64,000 nt of DNA, taken from NCBI GenBank assembly GCA_021018995.1, contig CM037587.1, positions 67,289,604-67,353,603 on the forward strand. The letters are read 5' to 3'. This DNA comes from Chloranthus sessilifolius (taxonomy: Eukaryota; Streptophyta; Magnoliopsida; Chloranthales; Chloranthaceae). The notes under the pieces are model-generated. The model was not told where the DNA came from, did no database searches, and saw only the letters and a program-made list of their open reading frames with translations. The translations under genes and the position numbers were made by a program. Shown in pieces: positions 27,475-39,322 of this stretch (positions are counted from its first letter, which is position 1; each line of letters begins with the position of its first letter).

Positions 27475-28440
27475 CTAACAATTTCCCTACAATTATTAGT
27501 AAACATTTCAATGCTCGTAACAGGGACTATAAGGAAGATCAATGACCAACTATCTATACTTTTATAGACATGTGAAACTAATTATAGGCGTGTATTTCAG
27601 CAGCTATATTTTTATCAGTTCAAACCTGAAATACTCATGTGATTATAGAAAATATAAACTTTCTCGATTAACAGCCTGTAGTACTAGTTTTTGCATGCTA
27701 GGTAGTAGTATTGTGAATGATTGGCATATGTTCATGCACTACCGTTTCATATTGATGACAACATATGACCTGCTCATGGAATGATTTCAAAAGAACCATT
27801 TAAAAGTGAAATTTAATGATTTAATGACTTGCATGACCGGAATACCAATATGTGGCGAGTTAATGAATACATGACAAGTGCTGACCAGCAAATGATAACT
27901 GATGACCGAATCTTGGACGCAGGATATTCTGATGATCGAATCCTGGGAATGACTACTGACAGAATTCTAAAAGCAGCATAGTAAGTATCTGGTATTCGTA
28001 CTCACATCGCCTCAGTACTATTGCCATAAGGCAATGCAACCGGTATAGTAAGTATGCTTCGATTACCAAAACACCAACCTGATTATTAAACATGTTGGCG
28101 TCTGAATCTCCTCCAACTGATCGACCCAAACCCTTCCCAGACTTGACTTTTAAATGGTCAGGTTTGACCACCCAGAAATGGACCCGATCTGGACCTGCCC
28201 TACACCTGAATCCACCCATTAAATAACATTTTAGTTATTCTTTTAGCTTTGCATTTTCCACTGACTTTACCTACCATAGGCTGTTCAGGGATGACTTTTT
28301 TTTTGGATGAGTTGTGAGAGCAGTTTATATATTGGCTTATAATAAACTTTTTTGTCACGAAACAGATAGTATGCTATCAACAAACAATGTCCTAAGGTTT
28401 ATATTTAGACATTTTGTGTTTTGAGATCGATCCTAGTTAC
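27475..28440. other. Unassigned sequence
   Basis: No recognised coding segment. The frames at 27542-27784 (+) and 27953-28219 (-) have no motif I know. Confidence 0.4.
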
Positions 28441-28690
28441 CGACATCAATAGATGGCACTCCTCACCGTCGGGAAGAGTCCTTGTCATCAGCTGCCACTT
28501 CCTCCTTTCAAGCCTTGTCAGCACATATGTGGAGATCGATTACTCAGGCACAAAAGTTCCTGGCAGATCGAAGGACCAGTTGCAGGATGGCGACCAATAA
28601 TCGATCTAGATTGAGCCCACCCTTGTCACCTGACTACTTCAGAAACAGCATGCAGCCCTTAAATGCCGGGGCTACGACAGTGTTCGTAAA
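28441..28690 (+). pseudogene. BAHD acyltransferase fragment
   Basis: The frame reads SSFQALSAHMWRSITQAQK, then NNRSRLSPPLSPDYFRNS and LNAGATT. This is the middle of plant BAHD acyltransferases, between the HXXXD and DFGWG motifs, closest to the uncharacterised acetyltransferase At3g50280-like group. The conserved YFGN reads YFRN. Neither catalytic motif is included, and there is no start or end of a gene. Confidence 0.8.
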
Positions 28691-29588
28691 CTTCATGCTG
28701 ATTGCTTTATTTGTTGGAATCTCATTTAGGCCACATTTTTCATGTTTGTGTTAACTATATTCTTCTCATTAATTTGTATTCCATTTATTTATATTTTTGG
28801 CAACTTTATGGTCTCATCCATATATATTGTATTGCATGAGATAGGCATTGGTGTTTTTGTAGTTGCTTGTGCTTTTGGCACAAATCATTTGTGACTTCTA
28901 CTTATTGAAGTAATTCTGGTTGACCTCTGCAGTCCAGTTTCGTGTTGTTTTGTGTGTGTGTGTGTGTGTGTGTGGCGAGGTGAGACTATTTGGTCATATC
29001 TAATAGTTTTTGCAGTACCCCTTTCTTGGAATTTAGTAGCATTTATGAGACTATTTGGTCATATCTAATAGTTTTTGCAGCTTGTATTCAAAAGCAATGA
29101 TACGATGGTCATTACTCTTCTCCAAGTTCTATTTGACTCCACATCTGAAAAACAATCTTTTACTGTATAAAATTGGGTATAGTCATAGTATGGCTGTGCA
29201 AATTTTTTGCTTGCCGTGCCACTTCCACGTTGGAATCTCAATTCTTGGATTATTTGTGCTAAAAATAGCTTGTTTGTACTTTCTGCTGCTACTTGGAATC
29301 CCACACTGCGTCATGCACTCTCTTACTGCCTGCCTCTATGGGTAACTAAACATTGGTCCTCTTTTTGTTTGTTGTTTTGTTCTTGAAACTTTTCCATTAT
29401 GTTGGTTGTTTGAGCCAAAATAAGGTACTGTAGGTGTGACATGCATGCAGTATTTTTCTTGTATGTGTTTGTGGGGCTATTCGCTTATATACTCGCCATG
29501 GTGTTATTTTCTAAGTTATAGTTTATTTACTTAGAACTCATAGCTAAATTTCCGGTCAAGTAATGTAAATGGGTTACTGTTGATGTAG
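28691..29588. other. Unassigned sequence with a short direct duplication
   Basis: A (TG)n run lies at 28946-28972. The 35-base stretch starting tgagactatttggtc and ending ttgcag occurs at 28981 and again at 29047. Possible exons follow the second copy: a frame from about 29082 reading LVFKSNDTMVITLLQVLFDS, and a segment near 29270. I could not assign either. Confidence 0.4.
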
Positions 29589-29712
29589 GCTCATTTTATA
29601 AAAGATAGGCACAGCAGTACTGCTAGAGCTGTTTTTGCTTTGGAATCTTCATATAAATGGAATTTAAGTGGCACTTCCCTTCATAATCGTGTTGGAGAAC
29701 TTTACTCACTGG
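29589..29712 (+). pseudogene. RAD16-like SNF2 helicase fragment
   Basis: After a gtag acceptor the frame reads AHFIKDRHSSTARAVFALES, SYKWNLSGTSLHNRVGELY and SLV. This covers SNF2 helicase motif III (normally LSGTPLQNR) and the preceding segment typical of plant RAD16/RAD5-type repair helicases. Two motif residues differ. No other helicase motif is nearby, so it is a single captured exon. Confidence 0.82.
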
Positions 29713-29795
29713 TTTGTGTACTTTCAAGTTTTTTTAAATCTGGTGGTAATTATCTGATTTTTAGGTTGTCATACTGATCATGGGTCAAAATATAG

Positions 29796-29905
29796 GAAAT
29801 TGATACGTATCGTCCTGACCTCCAGGACGATACATATTGGGTATCGTCCGATACATTCAATGTATCAGCGATACATTGAATGTATCGGTTTGATACATCG
29901 AATTT
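29796..29905. repeat. GATACGTATC-type palindromic repeat
   Basis: Dense run of gatacgtatcg, cgatacat, aatgtatc and similar words that pair with one another. Related words occur at 47690-47790 and 62160-62294, suggesting a dispersed non-coding repeat. Confidence 0.5.
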
Positions 29906-30105
29906 TTATTTTTTTTTCAAAAAAATCCCGAAAAAATATTAAAAAAATCAGGAAAAATATATTTAATGATTTTCTATTTATTTTAACTTTTTTTAAATTT
30001 ATTTAAGGTTTATTTGATGCATATTTCCAAATTTTTGTGAGGCTATTCACTTATATACTCGCCTTATTTGATTCATATTTCATTAATTTATTTATTTTGT
30101 TCCAG

Positions 30106-30726
30106 ATGTAGTTGTGATGATCTCCATGGCGATTCTTGTGGTTCTTTTTTTAATTCAGCGATTCAGAACGGAAAAAGTTGGTTACACTTTTGCATTGACA
30201 ATCCTGATCTGGTACTTGTTCATAGTGATCATCGTAATGTTCAATTTGATCAAACAAGTTCCATCGGTGTTGAAGGCCTTCAACCCGATTTACATATTTC
30301 AATACTTCAATGGGGATCCTTTCCAAGCCTGGATCTCGCTCAAAGGAATCGTACTCTGCATGATAGGTAAATCTTCATGTCTTAATCAGTCGTTAGTGCT
30401 CAAATTTGACCCCAGATTGATTGGATAAGGCTATGATAATGATGACGTTGAATCAGTTGGTTAGGAATATAGGATTGTTCCAATTTTCTGGACATAATGA
30501 CCCGTCAAAGAGGAATTGCGAAAATTGAATGGTCATGATCAAATATTTGCAGTATGATTGGCCTCAAAGAGCATGAAAAGCAAACAATTTGACCTTACAC
30601 TATCATAATTCTTTCACTTTGCTTAGCATATTGCTCTGTTTCCTTCTCTAACATGCATATATTCTATTTTTCTTCAACAGGCACTGAAGCAATGTTTGCA
30701 GATCTGGACCAATTCTCTGTTAGATA
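30106..30726 (+). pseudogene. HAK/KUP potassium transporter fragment, two exons
   Basis: Exon 30106-30366 encodes ISMAILVVLFLIQRFRTEKV, GYTFALTILIWYLFI, VPSVLKAFNPIYIFQYF and WISLKGIVLCMIG, with two hydrophobic membrane segments and a GTAAAT donor. Exon 30681-30726 encodes GTEAMFADLDQFSVR then a stop. This is the region around transmembrane helices 5-7 of plant HAK/KUP/KT K+ transporters, including the conserved GTEAMFADLGHF-type motif. The family is about 780 residues with 12 membrane spans. The family-A retrotransposon is inserted 20 bases after the stop, and I do not see the missing exons beyond it. Confidence 0.88.
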
Positions 30727-30746
30727 AATTTCAGATGAAACAAATA

Positions 30747-32155
30747 TGTAGACACCCAAATTTGGCCCAAGGCCCAATCGAAACACCTTTCGAGAGAGGT
30801 ATAATTCTGAGCTTTTGATGGCATGTATGGAGCCCTTAGGAATCACCCTAAACCCTTAGAAATCACTCTAGATCTCTTAGGAACCTACCCCAAACCTTTA
30901 GAAACCAATCCCGAACCCTTAGGAATTAACCATACCCTTCCCAAACCTATTAGAACCCTTCCCAGGCACAATTCGAACCCCCCTGAACAACGGTTAGAAA
31001 GAGGAGTGCTAAAGTTTTTATGGATAGTTGCCCAACCTAAGGTATATACCATTGGAAAGTAGACTTCTCATATTTTCAACGAACTAAGAATCGCCTAATT
31101 TGGAGTTGTACATCAAAAGATATGGCAGAATGAAGATGGTAAATTTGCACGAGATATTGCATAACCGGACCCATAGAGCCAATTTCGAACTAACTAAAAT
31201 AGCTGATGAAAAGAGAAGTGTCAAGGTTAGGATATATAGTTTCCCAACCTAAGGCATATACCATTGGAAAGTAGACTTTCTCAGCTTTCCAACCAGCCAA
31301 GAATCGCCTAATTTGGAGTTGTACATAAAAAGTTATGACAATTTAAAAATAGCGGATTTGTGCAGGAAATTACAAATCGGGCCGGGCCCCTGCGGGTCTT
31401 CAACTTCCAACAGTTTGGACTTGATTTTCCTTCAAAAAATGGTAAAAATTGACATTGGGGGTTTGACTTATGGACCATCCCAAAGTCTAGGGTGTGTTTC
31501 TTTAGGACCCTAGTTACCCTATTAGCTTAAGTTATCACCCTTTTGCCATTCAAGTCACCACCCTATCATCTACCATTAAACTCAAATCCCTCTTCTCCAA
31601 GCTCTAGAAAATCACAAAAACCTTAGATTGCCAATTACCTAATTGCTAATCTAATTAGAACTTTAACCCCTCACTAATCCTCCCTTTCTCTTTAAATAGA
31701 GAGCCACCCCTCTTGCTTAAGGGTTGAGAATTTTAACCTAAGAGAGAAAGAGCATAAGTGAGAAGATCTTTCTCCCTTTGGTGCACCATCCCCATACAAA
31801 TTTCAGAATTGAAAAATCCCCTTTAGACCTTAGTATTTTACTAAAAACCTCTAGGTTAGGTGTGTGTTACCCCCTAGCTTTCCTTCTCTACCTCTTAGTT
31901 TCAAGCCTTAGGAGTTAGAACCCCATTCCATACCATACATGCCTTCAAAAAGTTCACCGAAGCAAGCCAACGCAAGGCTCTCCAACGGTGCTACAAGAGC
32001 CCGAGAGCTCTGGCTCTCCCCTCTATTCCTCTATTTTCTTTGCTTTTCCTCTATCCTAGAATTGAGCCATTACGCTGCCCAAATTTCGGCAAGCGGGAAG
32101 GGCTCAATAGGATCGGTGTGCCTTCGGGCAAGGGGAAGTGTCGCTCATTTTACTT

Positions 32156-32218
<63 letters not shown>

Positions 32219-32484
32219 AGCCCCACATAGACCTGGCCTTAAGTAGAGACCGCATTTAGTGGTTGATCGGGTGCCTAACACCTTCCCGATCGATAACCGA
32301 AGCCCCTACCCAAGAGCCTTTGGTGTGGACCGGATTCAGAGTCATATTTTTAGCACTTCGGTGCTCATAAAAATGAACTAGTTATCCGGACACACGAGAA
32401 AAGCTCTGAGGGTGGCGACTCTATATTTTCATTAGAAGGCGCGTAAATGCGTGGCTGAGATCGTCTTCGATTCCCAGTTGCGGA
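30747..32484 (+). repeat. 5' LTR of Tat element
   Basis: Starts TGTAGACACCC and ends at ttgcgga, where other copies have ttgcaca. A TATA-like tttaaata lies at 31691-31698. A long (TA)n run is at 32161-32214. This LTR lacks the palindromes seen in copies 1-3. Confidence 0.9.
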
Positions 32485-32503
32485 TGGTGGACTCTGCTGA
32501 GGA
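32485..32503 (+). promoter_or_regulatory. Primer binding site
   Basis: TGGTGGACTCTGCTGAGGA directly after the LTR, close to the TGGCGACTCTGCTGGGGA-type site I associate with Tat elements; it has a few changes. Confidence 0.65.
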
Positions 32504-32594
32504 GTTGCAACATAGAGCTTTCCCTTGAACTAGGCCTTTTTTTTTTTTTTTTCTAACATTTTATTGCTGCTTATTTTATTTTATTTTTGCTAGT

Positions 32595-32910
32595 TTTTTT
32601 CACTCACCCCTCCGATTACGTCATTTTACTTACCCCTATGATTCGGCTTTAAATTTCAGTAATTTTTGCCTAGTCACTTGACTGGCACCTTTGTTACTCA
32701 CCCCTACGTTTCCGCTTTAAATTTCAGTAATTTTCGCCCAATCACTTGACTGGCACCTTTCTTACTCACCCTTACGTTTCCGCTTTAAAATTCAGTAATT
32801 TTCGCCTAGTCACTTAACTGGCACCTTTCTTACTTCCTTTTACAATTCAACTTTAAATTTAAGAACTTTACATTTCCCGCCTAGTCAATTGACTGGCCCC
32901 GTCATTTTTA
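32595..32910 (+). repeat. Tandem repeat of about 68 bp in leader
   Basis: Four consecutive diverged units share cgctttaaatttcagtaatt, then tcacttgactggcacc, then ttactcaccc. It lies between PBS and gag, so it is part of the untranslated leader. Confidence 0.8.
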
Positions 32911-33377
32911 CTTTTATCCTAAGATGTGTGATCACCCCGGTCTTTGAACTAAAGAAAACTTTCAAAAAAAAGAAAAAACTTTGAAAAAAAATTAAAATTG
33001 AACCAAGTTAGGGAGCTTAATTAATTTGTTTTGCGGGTTAGATTTTTCCAAGGGGTTGGTTTAGGCACACATACAAACACCCGGGTCTTAGTATGGCGGC
33101 AGCCCCTAGTGGTGATGATCCAGAAAAGTCCCAGCCCACCTAGTATCTGAGAAGGCGCTTGCGCCGGAGGTATATCGGGTAGGTTCCCATTCTGAAGCTT
33201 AAAACCCTTGGGGAGCGCGCTAGCGAGTTATACCGGACTCAATCCTTTAGGTGCGGTGAGGATTGAATCGATCACCATAAAACAGCTCAGTTCCCAGAAG
33301 CCTAGCTTCCACAAAAAACCAAAAAAAGACTCATTTCGGATATCAGTGGCTGCTGTTCTCTGTTCTGGAGAGGCAGT

Positions 33378-33547
33378 TTTTGCCTGGCGCATGTATTAGT
33401 TGCGCCAATGTAAAAACACTGGAATTTATAACTGGCGCAACTAATAGTTGTGCCAGCTTTAAACTCCCAATTTTTACCTTGGCGCAACTAATAGTTCTTG
33501 ATGTAAATCCTCCCACAACCTTAAGGCGCAAGTATTAGTTGCGCCGT
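33378..33547. repeat. Palindrome cluster in Tat leader
   Basis: Four variants of the TGGCGCAACTA/TAGTTGCGCCA palindrome, two clearly damaged. In the other family-A copies this motif is in the LTR; here it is internal, about 900 bp after the PBS. Confidence 0.8.
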
Positions 33548-33909
33548 CATTGACACCAACCTGAATCCTTGGCCCTTTCCACCTCCCAAGTTGTCCGATC
33601 AATGTGCATAGTGCCTTGTTTAGGCCCCGCCATCTCCGACACCTAATACGCCCCCGCCGGTCAAGAGAAGGCAACTTCTTTTTGGCTCATTTCGGGGGAT
33701 CGGGTCGTTTGCCTCGATTTTCATACCTTCAATAGATCGAAGGTTCTCCTTCGATTCTTCTGAAGTGCATCGGAACCGTTGCCGCGGGTCTTGAATTAAG
33801 GTACGAGAGCCACCCGAAAAGGGAATTCCAAGGCCTCAGAACCTTTGTTTTTTAAAAAAAAAAGAGTTTTCAAAAAATATATATATTCAAAACCTAAAAA
33901 ATATATAGT

Positions 33910-35494
33910 TTGTGGTGCCGGCACAACGACATCACCTTGCCCTCGAGGATTTTGGGCCTTATCCAAGGCACCCTTACCCAACTCCCGAAGAATGTCGTGG
34001 GTAGTGGACGGTTTACGATCCCGATTCATCCTCGCACATTCTCAACCACTCCCATTAGGGAGAAACCTTTTCCACCATCCCCTCACCCAACCCCTTTTTA
34101 CCGGCCCATTTGGCGCCCATATTCCCAACCACTACCCCCAAAATATCCAAAGTCCAACCCCCATTCTCCATCTTTTGCCCAAACCATGCCCATGCAAAAC
34201 CCTAACCCATTTTCCCAATCCACATCCATGCCCCAATTCCCATCATCCCCTATAGACCGATCCACCCACATTCACATACACCACTTCCACCCTATCCAAC
34301 CCCACAAATCCTCCATCCATCCGGGTCATGCCCATTTTACCAGGCCATGCCCAATTTTCCTCATCCATCCTCATCATGCCCCATCATCCCAAAAACATAC
34401 CCAATCCCTCATCCACCTCCTTTTACCCCCACCTATATGGCCATGCCCAATTATCGGGGCCATGCAATTTTTCCACCACCTCCACCCCATCCATACCCAA
34501 TCATCCATTAAAGCTCATCCACATCCCACCCTCCTTCCATGGCCATGATGGAGATGTTCCAACATACTCCTCATGGAGGGCTTCCCAAAATATCTCTCCT
34601 CCACACCCCACATCCATGAATCCATCTCATACCTTAGCAAAGCTCCATGCTTCACTCCCCCATGACCCCCATCAACCTACCATAATCCACACCATCCAAC
34701 CAAACCCCATCCCCAAGGCCCCATGCATACCCCAAGGCCCCATGGTCCCAACCTCCCATCATCCACCCAAGGCCTGGCCCAACCTCCCAAACCCCAAGGC
34801 CCATTGGCCCCAAACCCCTTTTCCCATTTGGGCCTGCCCAATACCCATCCATGATCTCAAGGGCCCCCACATACCCTACCCATCATCCCCAAAGGCCCTA
34901 TTTGGCCCAAACCCCATTACCCATATTCCCCAGGGCCCATTAGGCCCATCAAATCCAAACCCATCGACCATGACCCCAAATCAAATGGCCCATGGCCCGG
35001 ACCAACAAGGGCTCCATGGCCCACCCACCAAGGCCCAGCCCATTGGGGCCCATTGGCCCAAACCCAAACCCCACTCATACCTTCCACAATACCTCCAACA
35101 TTTAACCCAACCTTCACAGGTCAAACCCATATCATCCCCCATACCCAATTCTCCCATGGCCCTACACCCCAAGGCCATCTCCAAACCTTCCCCCATACCC
35201 AATGGCCCTACCAGGCCCTGCCTCAAAACCAAATGCCCATCACCCAACAAACCTTTCCTCACCCCCAATGGGCTCACCCGGCCCCCACTCATGTTATTCC
35301 CATCCAACCCATGCAACAACAACAGGAGAATCCCACCTTCACTGCACATTACACTGACCAACAGTATGAAGAGGACAAGATTAGGAACAGCGGGGCCTAT
35401 GCTAGGGCATTGCCCACCTCAACCCTCCACAGTAAGTCCCAGATGGCCAGTGAAAGTCCCCTATAGAAAGACTGTCGAATTAGCTGAAAAATAG
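33910..35494 (+). CDS. Pro/His-rich low-complexity gag leader ORF
   Basis: Three plus-strand frames stay open over long stretches: 34328-35494 (388 codons), 33910-34548 and 35053-35466. The strand is extremely C-rich and G-poor, so any frame gives Pro, His, Ser and Thr and stays open by composition. The frame at 35053 has a natural-looking tail (PMQQQQENPTFTAHYTDQQY) leading toward gag and may be the original N-terminal extension. I would not trust a single frame as protein without comparison. Low-complexity N-terminal gag extensions or an extra upstream ORF are known in Tat relatives. Confidence 0.35.
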
Positions 35495-35516
35495 TTAGAC
35501 AATACAAAAGCAGCTG

Positions 35517-36869
35517 ATGAAAATGGGTGGCACTGAAATCCACGCCACAGACTTCACAGACCTATGCATGTTCGCTGAGGTCCCCTTGCCCTCCAAATTT
35601 AAAATGCCAGTATTCGACAAGTACAATGGCACAAGCAACCCGATCGCACACCTCAAGTCCTATTGTGGGGACATGTGCCAGTACGGGGGGGACGAAAGAC
35701 TGCTAATAAAAGTCTTTCAGAAAAGTTTGACCGGACCGGCCTTGAGGTGGTTCACATCTCTTGAACCATCCATGATGAAGACATGGAAAGATTTAGCGCA
35801 TTTGTTCCAGGAACAATATGTCTATAATACTGATATTGAACCGCTCAAGTCTGATTTGGCCCGTTTAAAGTAAAATCCAAACGAGACCTTCAGTGACTAC
35901 TTAGGGCGATGGAGAGCACTGGCAGCTCAAGTCAGAAATAGAATACCGGATGATGAGCAGATAGAGATGATTTCTAAAAGCACTCTGCCAGTGATCTCTG
36001 ATTTTCTTGTATACCAACAGCAGTCTAGCTTTGCCGATTTGGTGAGAAATGCCAACCGCTGCGAGGATGCCATCAGAGAAGGGCGGCTGAGTAAGAATAC
36101 TTCAGGGGGCCCTAGCGGGGTCAGAAGATTTTCTTAGCAGAGGAACGACAAGAGAATAGGGGGCGATGTCCAGAACATGGCCAACACCAGGCCCAATAAT
36201 AATACTGCCCCGTTTCAATTTCAAGCAGCCCCACTAGCACCAGTTAGGTTTGAGCAGATACAAAGAATGGGGAATGGGCAAGGAATGCAGATGACCCCGA
36301 AACAGAGGAGAGCCCGCTACGTCCGAGTCTTTACACCTCTGGGGCAATCTTTAAGTGTACTTTTGCCCTTGTTAGTAGAAAAGGGACTAGTGGCTATCCG
36401 CCAACCGCAACCTCCTCCTCACCCGATCCCAAAGAACTATGACCCAAATATCCACTGCAATTTTCATCAGGGTCCAGGTCACCCTCCTGATCATTGCTTC
36501 CCATTGAAGCATGCTATCTAAGATTTGATTGATGCCGGGAAAATCATTTCCCCCGCACCTTCTTAGCATGCTAATATTCATCAAGAACCACTACCCCCAC
36601 ATCCTACCAGAGGAGCAGGTCCCAGACCCACCATCAAAATGATAGAAGATGAGGAGGAGTTTGAATTTGACCCATCCGATTACATCAGTGATCGGGAGAG
36701 TTATGTAGCACCGCTGTTAAGAAACGTTGAAGAAAGGAATATAGTGGTAGTTGAACCCCTAAATATGTCAGATTATTTTCCCAATCCGACTCCACAAATT
36801 GAACCCTTGAATCTCAGGGCATACTTTCCATCGCCCACACCGGTCAATTACGTGAATATCAATGAATAA
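35517..36869 (+). pseudogene. Tat gag polyprotein
   Basis: One frame with in-frame stops at 35871, 36135 and 36519. It encodes LPSKFKMPVFDKYNGTSNPI, RWFTSLEPSMMKTWKDLA, ETFSDYLGRWRALAAQVRN (capsid-like retrotransposon gag domain) and, near the end, CNFHQGPGHPPDHC followed by LKHAI and DLIDAGKI, the zinc-binding nucleocapsid motif of this lineage. It forms the virus-like particle and binds element RNA. The stops fall where relatives have Gln, consistent with C-to-T change. Confidence 0.9.
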
Positions 36870-37580
36870 CAACCATACACCACAACCCCCATCAATTACC
36901 CAATGAGCCAACAGGCCCCCAATCCTACACACCATCAATGGTACCACCATACACCACAACCCCATCTTTTACCTAATAAGCCACCAAGCCCCAATCCAAC
37001 ACACGCACCATCAATTATCAATGGCTGCACGCCCACTCCATCACCCCCTCAACCAAACAAGTTCCACCACCCGGTCAATTACCTAACGCCCATCGGACCC
37101 CCATCGCCTTGACACCACCACTGGCTATCAATGGCCTACTCTTACCTCCTTCCTCAATGCCACCACCCTCAAGCTCCACCACCCCATTTGGCCCAATCTT
37201 TCCACCCAACCCACTTTGCCAGGTGAATCAAGTATTGCCCACACCTCCACGAGATGACAGTACAAGTACCTCAAGCAAGTGACCATACCTTCTAGCTCTG
37301 GGACCCACATATGATCCTCATCAAGTCCTGCTAAGATACGAACAGACAAATATCAATGCTGGAGCAATGAGAAGAGGCGATAGATTTGTTACCAGTCGGG
37401 GAGGATATCAAGCCAAAGCACTGCACAACCACAGGCCAACGAGGAAAGAAAGAGAGCACTGTAAATCTATTTGAGAAGATGAGTCGAGAACATATACTGG
37501 AGACTCAGCTGAGAAGAATGTCTGCCCATATCACTGTATGGGATCTGTTGATGACGTCCCCACTCAATTTCTAAGCATTA

Positions 37581-38186
37581 ATGGGGGCGTTAAAAAATGC
37601 ACATGTATCACTCCAAGTTAGCCCAGATGAAGTCAGGCAGATAATTGGTCAAGTGATGGTTCCAAATGCCATTTCATTTTCTTATGCAGATTTACCTGAG
37701 GAAGGAGGTAGTCACTCAAAATCTTTAAATATAACTGTTGAGTCTGGAAATATGGTTATCCCCTTGGTATTAATTGATAATAGGTCTGCATTGAATATAT
37801 GCTCGTTAAGAACCGCCACCAAAATTAGGGTTGATCCGTGCATGTTAAGGCCCACCAGAGCCAGTGCTAGAGGGTTTGACAATACCAGGAGAGAAATAAT
37901 GTGAGAAGTTGATCTTGAGCTATTGATAGGGCCAATGACATTTTCCATCTTGTTTCAAGTCATGGATATCAAATCCTCATTTAATCTGTTGTTAAGGCGC
38001 CCGTGGCTACATGAAGTCGGAGCCATACCTTCCACATTGCACCAGAAACTCAAATTTGCATCTGGGCATAAGATTATCACAATCATTGGAGAGGGGCACA
38101 GTGAGAAAGAAAAGGTTGCCAAAAGCTTTGAAAAACCTAATATGCTGGATGTACCACACACTCTGAGGTCGACCTCCATAATTTGA
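37581..38186 (+). pseudogene. Tat aspartic protease region
   Basis: One frame with a stop near 37902 reads VIPLVLIDNRSALNIC, where the active-site triad in this lineage is D-N/S/T-G; here Gly is Arg. Further on, LLLRRPWLHEVGAI and TLHQKLKF correspond to the lineage's LLGRPWIH block, again with Gly to Arg. Both changes are G-to-A. The enzyme would have cut the polyprotein; this copy should be inactive. Confidence 0.8.
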
Positions 38187-38361
38187 ATATGAGGTGTATA
38201 CTCCCAGAACCCATTGGAGGGCATCATGTCTAAAATGGAGGCGGTATGGTAGCGGCCGATGGCAATGCTCCAAAAGTGGGGCTATCGAGAAAGGAAGGGT
38301 ATGGGACCCAAATTACAAAGAAGAAGAGCCGATTGTGGCTAAGGGATAAAAAGTAAGATTC

Positions 38362-39320
38362 GTGCTAGGATATAAGCCCACAGAGCAAGAGGTCCGAGAG
38401 GCCAAAGAGAAAGCCAGGGTCACCGCGGCTGCAAGAGCTCGAGGAATCAACATAGAAGAGAAACCTCGCCCTAGGCCACACATTAGGGATTCCTTTGTCA
38501 GCGCAGGGATCGTAAAGATCAATCGAAATGGGGCAACCCATTTGACCCCACACAAACCCAAAGCCCTAGTCCATCCCACCAATCCCCAGATCTCCCTTCC
38601 CAGCTTGGAGATAGATTTGGTCGCGTTGTCCCTTTTCGAAGAATGATGGTCGGTACCTGAACAAACCCCACCTGTGGTGAATCACCACAAAGCCATGTTA
38701 ACGTTTGAGGATATCACCTCAAACGAAATGGGGATCAATATGATGGAGGCTGACTCCAATGAGCCATATCAGTCAGTGCCCTCCATCCAATCAGGTAAAG
38801 AAGCGGCCTCTCAGGTATGCAACTGGGCATCTTTGCCTTAGACCCTGGAAGCAGGAAGTGGCCTAAAGTTTGGCGCCTGTTTCCCAAAAACAAATAACCT
38901 ATAAAAAGTGGGATAAGCCCTTGGCAGGCAATACCTTGTGTATATAGCAACCCACCTTGCCAAGGGCCCGTCTCCGAAGAAAATAAAAATCTCAAAAACA
39001 TAGAAGAAAATAAAAATCTCAAAAACATGAAAAAAACATAAAATCCCAAAAACATTGAAAAAATCTAAAGTCCAAAAATATTGTCATTTAAAATTCCAGA
39101 AAATGTCCCACAAAAGGATGCCTTAATCAAAATACTCGTCCCACGTGAAATCGACCCCTTCCCTGTAGAAATACAAGAAGAGGTAGGGATCACGAGTCTG
39201 GACGAGGATGTCCCCTTCGAGGAGCTCTCCAATGAGCTCCTTGACCGATTTGCCGACTTTGAGTATGGCCCTACCCCCATTGTCGAAGAGACCGAAGGCA
39301 TCAATCTAGGAACTTAGGAG
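38362..39320 (+). pseudogene. Tat protease-RT linker
   Basis: The frame at 38362-38646 begins LGYKPTEQEVREAKEKAR, a charged linker typical between protease and RT in Tat elements. The frame at 39081-39317 ends DRFADFEYGPTPIVEETEGI, an acidic segment. A frameshift and stop separate it from RT. No catalytic motif. Confidence 0.6.
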
Positions 39321-39322
39321 GT

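Noticed and set aside
27112..30746. Helitron as the carrier of the VAC14-BAHD-RAD16-HAK fragments
   Set aside because: Sense-biased multi-gene capture would fit, but I found no TC start or hairpin-CTRR end; CACTA termini are visible nearby instead. Not excluded.
32040..32259. ORFs ending in a run of Tyr-Ile
   Set aside because: They are translations of a (TA)n microsatellite inside the 5' LTR; the same happens at 47234-47419.
34652..35361. Gly/Trp-rich minus-strand ORFs
   Set aside because: They are antisense to the C-rich gag leader and open only because of its base bias.
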